Shown: piece after piece, positions 46,749 through 56,831 of the stretch
Layout: the number at the start of each line of letters is the position of its first letter
Position numbering within the stretch: position 1 is the first letter of the stretch
Assembly (NCBI GenBank): GCA_016713645.1
Contig: JADJOU010000020.1
Location: forward strand, 13,979 to 77,978
DNA length: 64,000 nt
From: Bacteroidota bacterium
Lineage (GTDB): Bacteria; Bacteroidota; Bacteroidia; Chitinophagales; JADJOU01
Direction of reading: 5' to 3'
Translations under genes and position numbers: made by a program
Notes under the pieces: generated by a model
What the model was told of the DNA's origin: nothing
Database searches by the model: none
The model's input: the letters and a program-made list of their open reading frames with translations, nothing else

Positions 46749-49142
46749 CTAATTTCTCAAAGGCTTGCCAGTAGTGAGAATACTCTGAATGCGCTCCAAT
46801 GTTTTTTTCTCTCCAAGGAGACTTAAAAAAGCCTCACGCTCTAAATCTAATAAGTATTGGTCTGTGACCAAAGTCGGTTGAGATAAATCTCCTCCGCACA
46901 ATACCCATGCGACTTTTTCCGCAATTTTTTTATCATGAGCCGATGCATAACCGCCAATTTCAAACCCCGCAATACCAGCATACAATCCCGCCAATCCAGC
47001 CTTTCCTTGAACCAAAATATCAGATCTGCGCAAAGGACTCACATACCCTCTGTCATGCAATTCCAATACTTTATTCTTTGCGATACTCAATGCTCGATCA
47101 CTATTGAAAACAACCAGATCTCTATAGTTGTCTAATACACCAATATCAAAGGCTTCATGAGCACTTGTAGATGTCTTCGCCGTGGCTATGTGTGTAAATC
47201 TCGCGGCGAGGAGCGGCATGATTGGATCTTGTGCTAGACTTGAATCTGAAATTCTCTGCGCGAATTCTTTGGTTCCACCACCAGCAGGAATAAGGCCTAC
47301 GCCCACTTCAACAAGACCCATATACGTTTCAGGTTGTGCAATTGCTGCATCTGAATGCATGACCAATTCACATCCACCCCCAAGTGTCATCCCTCGTGGG
47401 ACTGTTATAATGGGAATCGCTGAATGTCTGACGCGCATCATCGTATTTTGGAAATGTCGCACGGTCATGTCCAATTCTTCAAATTCTTGTTCTACGGCCA
47501 TCATAAATATCATCGCTAGATTTGCACCAGCAGAGAAATTCGCCGCATCACTGCCTATCACAATACCCTTGTAGTCTCGCTCGGCCAAATCAATCGCTTT
47601 GTGGATTCCCTCAAGTACTTCCCCTCCGATGGCATTCATCTTCGTTTGGATTTCCAAACATATCACGCCATCTCCAATATCGTGAATCGTAGTCCCAGCA
47701 TTTTTCCAAATTGGGCTTTGTTGGCGATAATTATCAATCTTTATAATGCCTTTTCTATTTTCAATATCGCGGTATTTTCCTTCTTGAATATGGTAGTATT
47801 GCAAATTGCCATTTTCGATTCGATAAAATGATGGAACATTCTCTGTAATCATTTTATTGAACCATGCTGGAATGGAATAATTGAATTGTTTGAGCAATTT
47901 TTCAACGCGCGCCAGTCCTAAATTATCTATTTGCTCAAAAGGCCCCAATTCCCATCCAAATCCTGCTTTGATAGCATCATCGATGAGGTAAATTTTATCT
48001 ACGATTTCACCAAAGCGATTCAAAACATAAGCAAAAATCATTGCATTGTGCGCTTGCAAAAATTGTGCATCTCGATCATCCAATTTATCAATGGCAATCA
48101 ATCTAGCTTTTAGGGATTCAATACTTTTTGTTTCAATGGTCTTGGACTTCGCCTTAATTTGCGGGATGTATTCCATGGTCTTCCAATCCAAAACCGTGAT
48201 TTCTTTTTTGCCCGATGTTTTATCCATCTTATAAAACCCTTGACCTGTCTTGTCTCCAAGCCATTTTTGTTCCAGCATTTTTTCTATAAAAGGCGGGATG
48301 GAAAAAACCTCCTGCATTTCGTCTTTCTCGCAGTTTGTTGAAACGCCATTGGCTACTTTGACAAGGGTGTCTAGTCCGACCACATCACCTGTTCGGAATG
48401 AAGCCGATTTTGGTTTACCTGTCAAAATACCTGTCAATGCATCAATTTCATCGATGCGCATATCCATTTTTTGCATGAGTTGGAAAACAGCCATCATACT
48501 GAATACACCCACTCTGTTTGCAATAAATGCTGGTGTATCCTTACATATTACAGGTGTCTTTCCCAAAAAAGTAAATGCATAATATTCAAAAAACGAAATG
48601 ATTTCACTGCTCGTTTTTGATGAAGGAATGATTTCAAATAATTTTAGATAGCGCGGTGGATTGAAAAAATGGGTGCCACAAAAATGTGCACAAAAATCTT
48701 CACTTCTGCCTTCAAGCATTGATTCTATTGGAATTCCTGATGTATTCGTGGTAATGAGACTTCCAGGCCTTCTATACTTTTCTACTTGTTCAAAAACTTG
48801 CTTTTTAATCTCTAATAATTCGACAACGACTTCAATGATCCAATCACAAGATTCTATCAATGGCATATCATCTTCAAAATTTCCCGTTTTAATTCTTTTA
48901 GCAAATGAAGGATGATAAAGAGGAGAGGGGCTTGATTTAATGGCATTTTGCAAGGCTGTTTGCACAATACTATTTCTCTTTGACTTATCTTTTAACTCAT
49001 TCTCTGTTAAGCCTTGTGGAACAATATCTAAAAGTAAAACATCTAGGCCAATATTGGCAAAGTGACAAGCAATCCTCGACCCCATGACCCCTGATCCCAA
49101 AACAGCAACCTTTCTAATTTTTCTTTGCATAAGTTTATCCAT
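46749..49142 (-). CDS. 3-hydroxyacyl-CoA dehydrogenase / enoyl-CoA hydratase fusion (FadN-like)
   Basis: 797 residues. Beta-oxidation enzyme: NAD-binding KVAVLGSGVMGSRIACHFA at the start, HFFNPPRYLKLFEIIP and KDTPAFIANRVGVF of 3-hydroxyacyl-CoA dehydrogenase, then an enoyl-CoA hydratase domain from about residue 480 (SDAANFSAGANLAMIF, MTLGGGCELVMHSD, EVGVGLIPAGGGTKE). The dehydrogenase-first order matches the FadN/long-chain group rather than FadB/FadJ. Start ATG 49142 or ATG 49130 four codons in. Thiolase and ETF genes are not adjacent; the acyl-CoA dehydrogenase at 20153 is in the window but distant. Intact. Confidence 0.92.
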   Translation of the reverse strand: MDKLMQRKIRKVAVLGSGVMGSRIACHFANIGLDVLLLDIVPQGLTENELKDKSKRNSIVQTALQNAIKSSPSPLYHPSFAKRIKTGNFEDDMPLIESCDWIIEVVVELLEIKKQVFEQVEKYRRPGSLITTNTSGIPIESMLEGRSEDFCAHFCGTHFFNPPRYLKLFEIIPSSKTSSEIISFFEYYAFTFLGKTPVICKDTPAFIANRVGVFSMMAVFQLMQKMDMRIDEIDALTGILTGKPKSASFRTGDVVGLDTLVKVANGVSTNCEKDEMQEVFSIPPFIEKMLEQKWLGDKTGQGFYKMDKTSGKKEITVLDWKTMEYIPQIKAKSKTIETKSIESLKARLIAIDKLDDRDAQFLQAHNAMIFAYVLNRFGEIVDKIYLIDDAIKAGFGWELGPFEQIDNLGLARVEKLLKQFNYSIPAWFNKMITENVPSFYRIENGNLQYYHIQEGKYRDIENRKGIIKIDNYRQQSPIWKNAGTTIHDIGDGVICLEIQTKMNAIGGEVLEGIHKAIDLAERDYKGIVIGSDAANFSAGANLAMIFMMAVEQEFEELDMTVRHFQNTMMRVRHSAIPIITVPRGMTLGGGCELVMHSDAAIAQPETYMGLVEVGVGLIPAGGGTKEFAQRISDSSLAQDPIMPLLAARFTHIATAKTSTSAHEAFDIGVLDNYRDLVVFNSDRALSIAKNKVLELHDRGYVSPLRRSDILVQGKAGLAGLYAGIAGFEIGGYASAHDKKIAEKVAWVLCGGDLSQPTLVTDQYLLDLEREAFLSLLGEKKTLERIQSILTTGKPLRN

Positions 49143-49227
49143 ATCTGATTAACAAATATAGAGAAAGGAACTGTGAATTTCTAGAATAAAAAAGGGTGTT
49201 ATAAAATAGACGAGAATCGCAGAAATA

Positions 49228-50148
49228 TTAGATTCTGATTGTGCTTGATCTATTCTTTTCATTTAGAAGATATTCTTCCAATGCCATTTGAACCAATCCA
49301 TCTGCTAAGCCTATTTTTGGGACAAAAATTTCTTTGCCATCCATATATTTCATTATTTTTTCATAGATTGAAAGTGCGGGAACAATAACATCGGCGCGGT
49401 CTGTATTGAATTCATATTTTCTGATTCGCTCATCCATCGTCATGGCAGCCAATTCTTCTTTAAATTCTTGAATATATTTATACTTCAACGATGTTCCCAA
49501 TTCTTGCTTCGATTTCTTAAATAAGGTATTGATATTCCCTCCAGAACCTACAAGTATCAAATCTTTTTTATTGATGAAATTCTTCTTGCACCACTCTTTC
49601 AAACTCTCCCATTCAGACTTTTCAACTAAATTATTCAATAGACGCACGGAACCAATTTTAAAGCTCTTAGCCTGAATTACTTTCTTGTCGTGATAATAAG
49701 TCAATTCTGTGCTTCCACCGCCGACATCCACAAACAAATAGGATTTATTGGACTCGACAATGCGATCAATCTGTGTTTTGTATATAATATCCGCTTCCTC
49801 TTTACCGTCGATGATGTCGATTTTCAACCCTGTTCTTTTAAATATTTCCTCTACGATATAATCCCGGTTGGCCGCTTCTCTTAACGCGGATGTTCCACAA
49901 GCTTTATAGCTCACCACTTGATATGTCTGCATCAAATGATAATAGGATTTCATGGCATGTGTCATTAAATCCAATGTTTCCTCGGTGATAATTTGATTGG
50001 CAAAACTATCTTTTCCCAACCTGACAGGCGCTCTAACCAATGCTGATTTATTGAAAAACCACTTGTTTTCATCCTTGTATACGTTCATAATGAGCAATCG
50101 CATCGCATTTGAACCTATATCAATACCAGCAAACTTTCTAATCAACAT
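49228..50148 (-). CDS. Ppx/GppA family exopolyphosphatase
   Basis: 306 residues. Sugar-kinase/Hsp70-like fold enzyme that hydrolyses polyphosphate and/or pppGpp. The phosphate-1 loop is FAGIDIGSNAMRLLI, followed by ACGTSALREAANRDYI, DGKEEADIIY with the catalytic Glu, LFVDVGGGSTELTYY and GSGGNINTL. Length fits the short form without the C-terminal HD domain. A role in polyphosphate or alarmone control fits the Rel/Spo enzyme elsewhere in the window, but the genes are unlinked. Intact, with ATG start. Confidence 0.93.
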   Translation of the reverse strand: MLIRKFAGIDIGSNAMRLLIMNVYKDENKWFFNKSALVRAPVRLGKDSFANQIITEETLDLMTHAMKSYYHLMQTYQVVSYKACGTSALREAANRDYIVEEIFKRTGLKIDIIDGKEEADIIYKTQIDRIVESNKSYLFVDVGGGSTELTYYHDKKVIQAKSFKIGSVRLLNNLVEKSEWESLKEWCKKNFINKKDLILVGSGGNINTLFKKSKQELGTSLKYKYIQEFKEELAAMTMDERIRKYEFNTDRADVIVPALSIYEKIMKYMDGKEIFVPKIGLADGLVQMALEEYLLNEKNRSSTIRI

Positions 50149-50354
50149 ATTTTAAAGAATATTTTTAGCTTAAATTTTGAGTTAAATACAAGACAATCAA
50201 TTAGTTGTGATTTTTGCTTGATGCCTGTTTTAATCGAGAGGAAAGATAAAAACAAAATTTTTATGGAAATATATATTTATATTTGGTCTGTATTTCAATT
50301 TTTTATACCTGCTATGAATTGTCAAAAATTTGTAGCGGTGATTTATGTTTAATA

Positions 50355-51449
50355 ATGAAGTTGATTTTTAGGGTATTTATTTTCTTAATGTTCTCGTGTT
50401 CTATCTACGCGCAAAAAGTGGATTTAGGCATGACATTAAGAAACCGCGTTACCCATAAAGTCAACAACTGGGCGGATGATCGAGATAATTTTTATGTCAC
50501 CGTTTACAATAATGTAAATAGTTCTTTTAGTGCGACTTTTCAATTATATATCGTCGATAAAAACGGCAATAGAATCAATCTTCTCAAGCCTGATCAATTG
50601 CCTTTTTGGATTATCACGCGCGGCTTAAATGTCTTTAACAGCGAGGCAATCCTTGCGAAGGAGATTTTTGTCAAAGAGAATTTGCTTAAAAGGAGAGACC
50701 CTTATTGAGGTGGAGATGAATTATGTGTTTTGCGATGTCAATATTAAGTCAGTTATTACTGAAGATGAACCTCACGGAACTCAATGGCCTGTTGTATTCT
50801 AGCTCTAATAAAGCGGATGAATATGTCACTTCTACCAATAATAGAATTTCCAAAGGAGCTTCTGTATCTGCCACTGAAAAGAGTCTATTTGCACTAAAGG
50901 AATCATGAGAGAAGAGCAAGATCCAAATGCTAGCGCAAATCAAGAGAATGCAAGATAAAGTGGAGGAGCATTCCGATGATGCCTATGCTGCTGGTGGTTC
51001 ATTCATTCTCAATGCAGACAACCTCGAAACAGGTTTGATGGATGTAACGGAAGTATTGATATAGAATTATTAGAGCGCCTCAATAATATGCAGGCAATTT
51101 CTAAAATTAAGTATATCATCAATGAAATTGATCATCTCAAAGAAGGATAAAGATGAATTGGCGTTTAATAAAAAACCAATCAAAGCTAAACCAGAGCCAG
51201 TGTCTATTGTCGAAAAGTTTGGCATAGCAGACTCAAGGCCAAGATTTGAGAGCTGAAATGGCCGAAGTATACAGGGAGCTCATGCGTTTAAAAAAGAAAA
51301 TTGCATCAACAGATGATATTCACATGAAATTGAATGAAATGCAGCATATTAAAAAAGCCCTCAATCAATTGATTTATATTCATCAGTCTAGGATTAATAA
51401 AACCATGAAATTAAATCCTGAAGAAGGAATTGAATTTGTTGGAAATTAA
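50355..51449 (+). pseudogene. Exported coiled-coil protein of unknown function, broken by about six frameshifts
   Basis: ATG 50355 opens a signal peptide (LIFRVFIFLMFSCSIYAQ) and a beta-like domain (VDLGMTLRNRVTHKVNNWADDRDNFYVTVYN). From there the coding reading changes frame repeatedly: about 50688-50691, 50770-50800, 50905-50915, 51050-51065, 51140-51152 and 51238-51250. The rebuilt product (about 360 residues) passes through SNKADEYVTSTNNRISKGAS, QIKRMQDKVEEHSDDAYAAGG, ELLERLNNMQAISKIKYIINE and ends AEMAEVYRELMRLKKKIAS... EEGIEFVGN at 51449. The second half is coiled-coil-like. No family recognised; the first domain resembles the N-terminal domain of large Bacteroidota exported proteins. 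Either a decaying gene or a poorly read segment. Confidence 0.6.
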
Positions 51450-51605
51450 GCCTTTAGTCTGGGCAATCTCTACTTCTACCTTTTTATTATATATTTATTA
51501 AATCTGAAATGTTTGTATGTGCAAAAAAAAATATGTTTCGGGATTTAATTTTTATATTATTGCACAATAACTAGATTGATTTTCAATCTGTAAATAATTA
51601 GGATT

Positions 51606-51986
51606 ATGGCTAAAGTAGCATTTGAATTGGAGTTTATTGTGCGTTCGTCGCCTACCATATTGTATGAATTTGTCGTTACACCAACTAACCTCGCTCAATG
51701 GTTTTGTGAAAAATGTGATTCCAATGGAGATTTATATACTTTTAAGTGGAAGGGACAAGAAGACAAAGCATATCTCATCGATAATTTAGAAGATAAATTG
51801 GTGGCCTTTCAATGGGTCGGAACAGAAGATGATGAGGAATTTTTCGAGTTTGCCATTCAGAAAAATGAAATTTCAGGCGATACTGTTTTGGTCATTACAG
51901 ACTTTGCAGAGCCAAATGAAGTGGAAGATATGAAGATGTGGTGGGAAGATCAAATCGTCAAATTGAAGAAAATGATAGGAGGTTAA
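51606..51986 (+). CDS. START-like domain protein (SRPBCC superfamily, Bacteroidota type)
   Basis: 126 residues. A small helix-grip fold: KVAFELEFIVRSSPTILYEF at the start, LAQWFCEKCD, FKWKGQEDKAYL, LVAFQWVGTEDDEEFFEF and a C-terminal long helix (MWWEDQIVKLKKMIGG). This matches the Bacteroidota START-like (START_2, AHSA1-like) proteins of unknown ligand. Followed by a terminator at 52012-52041, so it is the end of its transcript. Intact. Confidence 0.85.
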   Translation: MAKVAFELEFIVRSSPTILYEFVVTPTNLAQWFCEKCDSNGDLYTFKWKGQEDKAYLIDNLEDKLVAFQWVGTEDDEEFFEFAIQKNEISGDTVLVITDFAEPNEVEDMKMWWEDQIVKLKKMIGG

Positions 51987-52011
51987 TCATCTTCACCAGG
52001 TATTTCAAAAA

Positions 52012-52041
52012 AAAAGACATAGATAATTCTATGTCTTTTTT
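52012..52041. terminator. Intrinsic terminator between convergent genes
   Basis: AAAAAGACATAG and CTATGTCTTTTT form a 12-bp perfect hairpin with a 6-nt loop (ATAATT), with a T-run on one side and an A-run on the other. It lies between the convergent START-like gene and the reductase gene and can serve both. Confidence 0.85.
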
Positions 52042-52060
52042 TATTTATGGATTTTAGTTA

Positions 52061-53113
52061 TTAAGCGTCGTAATCCAATACAATTCCATGACTTCTAGGT
52101 TGTGCTTGACAAGTGAGTACATATCCCTCTTTTATTTCAGCATCTGTCAAAGAATCCTTGTCAATCATCTCTACATTGCCTGAGAGCAATTTAGCTCTGC
52201 AAGTGCAGCATGCAGCAACCAAACAAGAATATGGCGCATCAATACCTGAGTCTATCGCCACGTCGATGATTTTTTGATTGGAAGCACATTCTAATTCAAA
52301 ACTTCTCCCTTCAAATTTCAAGACAACTTTGGTCTTTTCTCCTTTTGCTAATGGAGTTGCAGCTGCAGAGCCTACTGTTGCTGATTGCATGTCTTCTGCC
52401 GCTTTCACGGTGAAGTACTCTCTATGAAACTGGTCTTTAGAAATTTGAAATGACTCCAGTGCATGTTCAATCGAGCTAATGATAGCACCTGGTCCACATG
52501 CATAGTATTCAGCAGATTTGAAATTATCTATCGCTTGAATCAATTCTTTTGCGTAGTCGGTATCAATCATTTTATCTCCTTCAAAAGTAAACAAGTACTT
52601 AATTTTGAAATTGGGATTGCTTGCAGCGATTGATTCTAACTCTTCTCCGAAGATCTTATCCGCCTTGCCTTTAACACTATAAATCAAAGTGATTTTACTG
52701 TTGGACTCCTTCGCAATGATTGTTTTGATGATGGACAAACAAGGCGTGATACCACTTCCTCCAGCAACTAAAACATGATTTCGAGAGGTATTGCCATTTT
52801 CTTTATAGAAGAATTTTCCATCTGGTGTGGAGACTTCAATTGATTGTCCTTCTTTGAGTTCGTCATTGACAAATTTACTCATCCAGCCATTCTCCATTTT
52901 TACCAACAGATATGATTGAAGTATCGCTAGGCACAGAGCAAATTGAATAAGATCTAGTTTGCTTATTGCCATTCATGTCATTCTTAGATTGACATATTGA
53001 CCAGCTTGAAAAGCATAGGCTGATTGAAGTGCTGCCGGTATGTCAAATGTTAGAGAGACAGTATCGTGGGTTTCTTGAGTTATTTTCTTTATTGTTAAAT
53101 GATGGAATGTCAT
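52061..53113 (-). CDS. Ferredoxin reductase-like flavoprotein with C-terminal 2Fe-2S domain (PaaE-type, two frameshifts)
   Basis: About 350 residues. FAD-binding beta barrel (MTFHHLTIKKITQETHDTVSLTF, AFQAGQYVNLRMT, then RSYSICSVPSDT), NAD(P)H domain (VLVAGGSGITPCLSIIKTI, YYACGP) and a plant-type ferredoxin (APYSCLVAACCTCRAKLLSG with C-x4-C-x2-C plus a distant Cys in LTCQAQP). Two opposite shifts, at about 52968-52982 and 52905-52920, disturb only the SYSI segment; the frame is the same before and after. The architecture matches PaaE/Hcr-type oxygenase reductases, but no oxygenase genes are nearby. It may supply electrons to another acceptor. Confidence 0.88.
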
Positions 53114-53143
53114 GTTTTAAATTTAGTTTTATTGTTTTTAATT

Positions 53144-53560
53144 CTAGCAATAGTGTTCGAATACTTTCTTTAAATGGTCTGATATGGTCTGCGCATTATT
53201 TCCTTCTATTTGATGGCGCTCGATAAAGTGAACCAATTTTCCCTCTTTAAAAAGAGCTACACAAGGTGATGAAGGAGGATAAGGCAAAGTATAGGTTCTC
53301 GCTTGCTGAACAGCATCTGAATCAACGCCAGCAAAAACGGTGACCAATTTAGCTGGTTTTTTGCCTTCTCCAGAAACGGCCATCTTTACACCTGGTCTAG
53401 CTGCTCCTGCAGCGCAACCGCATACTGAATTTACAACGAGCAAAATGGTCTCATTGGATTTTTCTAAGACATCATCCACTTCTTGTGGAGTGACTAATTG
53501 TTGAAAGCCCGCGTCAACGAGATCTTTCTTCATGGGTGCTACTAATTCTGGTGGGTACAT
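53144..53560 (-). CDS. BrxA/BrxB family bacilliredoxin
   Basis: 138 residues, thioredoxin fold of the YphP/YqiW group. VNSVCGCAAGAARPGV carries the C-G-C active site near residues 47-49; LPYPPSSPCVALF near the cis-Pro position. Bacilliredoxins remove bacillithiol mixed disulfides; whether this organism makes bacillithiol is not shown here, though Bacteroidota homologues are common. Part of a same-strand block with the reductase, the MIP18-like protein and SufE; spacing 30 bp to the reductase gene. Intact. Confidence 0.9.
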   Translation of the reverse strand: MYPPELVAPMKKDLVDAGFQQLVTPQEVDDVLEKSNETILLVVNSVCGCAAGAARPGVKMAVSGEGKKPAKLVTVFAGVDSDAVQQARTYTLPYPPSSPCVALFKEGKLVHFIERHQIEGNNAQTISDHLKKVFEHYC

Positions 53561-53597
53561 TTTCTTTTTATTTTATACGGTTATTACATTTCTAATT

Positions 53598-53897
53598 TTA
53601 CATCATGCCCAATTCGAGCATCGCCTCTTCGCTCATCATCGATTTATCCCATGCTGGTTCAAAAACCAATTCTATGTGCGCATCAGTGACACCTTCTACG
53701 GTCTTCACTTTATCTTCTACTTCTTGTGGAAGCGAACCTGCTACTGGACAAGAAGGAGAAGTCAATGTCATCACTACTTCAACATGATTTGTTTCGCTGA
53801 TATTGATTTCGTAGATTAAACCCAATTCAAATATATCGACTGGAATCTCCGGGTCGTATACTGTCTTGAGCGCTTCTATGATTTTTTCTTTGAGCAT
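53598..53897 (-). CDS. MIP18/DUF59 family iron-sulfur assembly protein
   Basis: 99 residues. MLKEKIIEALKTVYDPEIPVDIFELGLIY is the typical start; LTSPSCPVAGSLPQEVEDKV contains the conserved Cys. In Bacteroidota this family accompanies SUF genes and is thought to help insert Fe-S clusters into target proteins. The neighbour sufE, 30 bp upstream on the same strand, supports this. The kor enzymes in the window are Fe-S proteins that would need it. Intact. Confidence 0.92.
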   Translation of the reverse strand: MLKEKIIEALKTVYDPEIPVDIFELGLIYEINISETNHVEVVMTLTSPSCPVAGSLPQEVEDKVKTVEGVTDAHIELVFEPAWDKSMMSEEAMLELGMM

Positions 53898-53927
53898 GTT
53901 TTCTTTGCGATTAATTGTACTGATGTT

Positions 53928-54347
53928 TTAAACCACTGATTTTATTTTCTGAATCATCGAAGTCAATCCATTGCTTCTCTGTGAGGTCAGATGAGATCTC
54001 AATTGAATGGCATCGATAAAATCAAATTGATAATTTTTTAATTCCTCTTTCGAACTATCATTGACCACTTTCAATAAAAGTGCAATGATTCCCTTCGTTA
54101 TCATTGTATTGCTATCGGCTTCAAAAAAAACACGACCTTGATTTTCTTTCGTCACTAGCCAAACTTTACTTTGGCATCCCTTAATTTCAAATTCGGGAAT
54201 TTTATATTCCTCTGGCAATATAGGCAGCGATTTGCCCATCTCTATAATTAATTCGTATCTATCGATTTCATCTTCAATCCATTCAAAAGCTTCAATTATT
54301 TCCGCTTCTCGCTCTTTAAAATTTGCCAAGGTCATATCTTTTAACAT
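53928..54347 (-). CDS. sufE: SufE family sulfur-transfer protein
   Basis: 139 residues. Accepts persulfide sulfur from the cysteine desulfurase SufS and passes it to the SUF scaffold. The active Cys is in FEIKGCQSKVWL near residue 58; the N-terminal helices (EAEIIEAFEWIEDEIDRYELIIEMG) and the C-terminal SHLTSQRSNGLTSMI are typical. SufS and SufBCD are not in the window; they may lie elsewhere, as often in this phylum. Intact, ATG start. Confidence 0.93.
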   Translation of the reverse strand: MLKDMTLANFKEREAEIIEAFEWIEDEIDRYELIIEMGKSLPILPEEYKIPEFEIKGCQSKVWLVTKENQGRVFFEADSNTMITKGIIALLLKVVNDSSKEELKNYQFDFIDAIQLRSHLTSQRSNGLTSMIQKIKSVV

Positions 54348-54378
54348 GCACCAAACAAAAAATTAACGGCACTTAGTT

Positions 54379-54801
54379 CTATTTATCTGCTTGCGTTTCT
54401 GTTTTTTGTTCGCGCCACAATTTCAATCGCTCATCCATCGTCAATATGCGCCCATCTTCTTGCACATAGGGCTCCATTTCACGCTTCCATCTATTGTAGC
54501 GCTTGATTTGATAAATCATTTCTTGATTGAAATCCCGATTCTTGACTGCCCGTTTAGACATTTTACGAATTTCTTTATTCGCCTTCTCTGGTCCATCAGC
54601 CATATGCTCTTCCTCTATCATTTTGGGCATCGTTCTGGATTTCCAAAAAGTTTCAAATGCCTTGACGGTCTCGAAGTAATTTCCGCCATCCTGCTCCATC
54701 ATCGATATCCAATAAGGATGTTTGGAATAATTTTGTTTTTCTTGACCAATTAAAAGGAAACAATGGGAAAAGAAAATTATGCATAGCATTAGACTCATCA
54801 T
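54379..54801 (-). CDS. Exported protein, unknown function (conserved in Bacteroidota)
   Basis: About 140 residues from ATG 54801; an upstream in-frame start (54867) overlaps the dnaK leader. A signal peptide (MMSLMLCIIFFSHCFLLIG) precedes a very polar, helical sequence: YWISMMEQDGGNYFETVKAFETFWKSRTMPKMIEEEH and RMILTMDERLKLWREQK-like end. The YF-AFE-FW pattern occurs in many small exported Bacteroidota proteins of unknown function. Divergent from dnaK. Confidence 0.65.
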   Translation of the reverse strand: MMSLMLCIIFFSHCFLLIGQEKQNYSKHPYWISMMEQDGGNYFETVKAFETFWKSRTMPKMIEEEHMADGPEKANKEIRKMSKRAVKNRDFNQEMIYQIKRYNRWKREMEPYVQEDGRILTMDERLKLWREQKTETQADK

Positions 54802-54872
54802 TTGGCAAAATTCGCAAAGATTTATCTTGGCATTTGAATTGTTGGAGGTGATGAAATTAAAATACAATTAAA

Positions 54873-56773
54873 ATGGGTAAAATTATAGGCATAGACTTAG
54901 GTACAACGAATTCTTGTGTATCTGTTATGGAAGGCAATGATCCGGTTGTAATTACAAATGATGAAGGAAGAAGAACCACGCCTTCTGTAGTGGCATTTTT
55001 GGAAAATGGTGAGCGAAAAGTAGGTGATCCTGCTAGAAGACAAGCAATTACGAACCAACTAAAACCATATACTCTGTTAAGCGTTTTATTGGAAGTCGAT
55101 TCAGTGAATCAACCAATGAATTTGGCAAGGTTCCATATAAAGTGGTCAAAGGCGACAATGATACATGCAAAGTAGATATCGATGGAAGAATGTATTCTCC
55201 ACAAGAAATATCTGCCATGGTATTGCAAAAAATGAAAAAAGCAGCAGAAGATTTTCTCGGAACTGCAGTAACAGAAGCGGTAATCACCGTTCCAGCATAT
55301 TTCAATGATAGTCAGCGTCAAGCGACTAAAGAAGCGGGTGAAATCGCAGGATTGATCGTCAGACGTATTGTCAACGAACCAACGGCTGCTGCACTTGCCT
55401 ATGGCTTGGATAAAGGTGGAAAAGATATGAAAATCGCTGTATTCGACCTAGGTGGCGGTACTTTTGATATCTCTATCCTTGAATTGGGTGGTGGTGTATT
55501 CGAAGTAAAATCAACGAATGGTGATACACACCTTGGTGGTGATGATTTTGACCAAGTAATCATCGATTGGTTGGCTGATGAATTCAAAACTTCCGACAAT
55601 TGGGACTTGAGAAAAGACCCAATGGCGCTTCAAAGATTGAAAGAAGCTGCAGAAAAAGCAAAAATTGAATTGTCTAATTCTTCTGAAACAGAAATCAATT
55701 TGCCATACATCACAGCAATTGACGGAATTCCTAAGCACTTGGTGAAGAAATTGACCAAAGCTAAATTTGAGCAATTGGCGGATTCTCTTTTCCAAAGAAC
55801 ATTGGAGCCATGCAGAAAAGCATTGTCTGATGCTGGTCTTCAAAAAAATGATATCGATGAAGTTATCTTAGTTGGTGGTTCTACAAGAATCCCTAAGGTC
55901 GCTGAAATGGTAGAGCAATTCTTCGGCAAAAAACCTTCTAAAGGAGTAAATCCGGATGAAGTAGTGGCTGTAGGTGCTGCTATTCAAGGCGGAATCATGA
56001 GCGGTGATGTGACTGATGATATCGTTCTTGTCGATGTAACTCCTCTATCTCTCGGTATCGAGACGATGGGTGGTGTGATGACGACATTGATTGAGTCAAA
56101 TGCAACTATTCCAACTAAAAAATCTCAAGTTTTTACAACGGCTCAAGACAATCAACCTTCAGTAGAAATTCACATTCTTCAAGGTGAGCGTCAAATGGCA
56201 AAGGATAATAGATCGATTGGTCGTTTCCACTTGGGTGATATTCCTTCAGCACAAAGAGGCGTTCCTCAAATTGAAGTGACTTTTGATTTGGATGCTAACG
56301 GAATCCTCAGCGTATCTGCAAAAGATAAAGGTACAGGCAAAGAGCAATCAATCAGAATTGAAGCTTCGACTGGATTAAGCAAAGAGGATATTGAAAAAAT
56401 GAAAGCAGAGGCGAAAGCCAATGAAGAAGCAGATAAAAAAGAGCGTGAAAAAGTAGAGAAACTCAATGCAGCTGATGGATTGGTTTTCCAAACAGAAAAA
56501 CAAATGAAAGAGTTTGGCGATAAAATTCCTGCGGAAAAAAAAGCAGCGATTGAAAGTGCCGTTGCTGAAGTGAAAACACTTCATGCAAGTCAGAATATCG
56601 ATGGATTGGATGCAGCGATGGAAAAATTGAATCAGGCATGGCAAGCTGCTTCTGAGGATATGTATAAAGCACAACAAGAGAATCCAGGTCAAGAAGGACC
56701 GCAAGATCAGAATAATAACGCTACATCAGGCAATGAGAATACACAAGAAGCAGAGTTTGAAGAAGTGAAGTAA
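54873..56773 (+). CDS. dnaK: Molecular chaperone DnaK (frameshifted)
   Basis: Hsp70 chaperone. About 633 residues after adding one C at 55055-55056, which changes TNQLKPYTLL back to the normal NPTKTIYSVKRFIGS. ATPase domain: KIIGIDLGTTNSCVSVMEG, IVNEPTAAALAYGLDKG, FDLGGGTFDISIL, VGGSTRIPKV; substrate domain: VTPLSLGIETMGGV, QPSVEIHILQGER; C-terminal lid and acidic tail (EFEEVK). Loss of the chaperone is very unlikely, so this break is probably a sequencing error. No CIRCE element was seen upstream. Grpe/DnaJ are not in the window. Followed by a terminator. Confidence 0.95.
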
Positions 56774-56798
56774 TTTTTTTAGTTAAAGAATGAAGATA

Positions 56799-56829
56799 CA
56801 GCCGAGCGAAAGCTTGGCTGTTTTTTTTT
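56799..56829. terminator. Intrinsic terminator after dnaK (can also serve folC)
   Basis: ACAGCCGAGC and GCTTGGCTGT pair (one G-T position) around a GAAA tetraloop, followed by a run of nine Ts. It lies 26 bp past the dnaK stop and just beyond the rebuilt 3' end of the convergent folC gene. Confidence 0.85.
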
Positions 56830-56831
56830 GC

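Noticed and set aside
46907..48915. Several plus-strand open frames opposite the 3-hydroxyacyl-CoA dehydrogenase fusion
   Set aside because: Shadows of a gene with clear family motifs on the minus strand.
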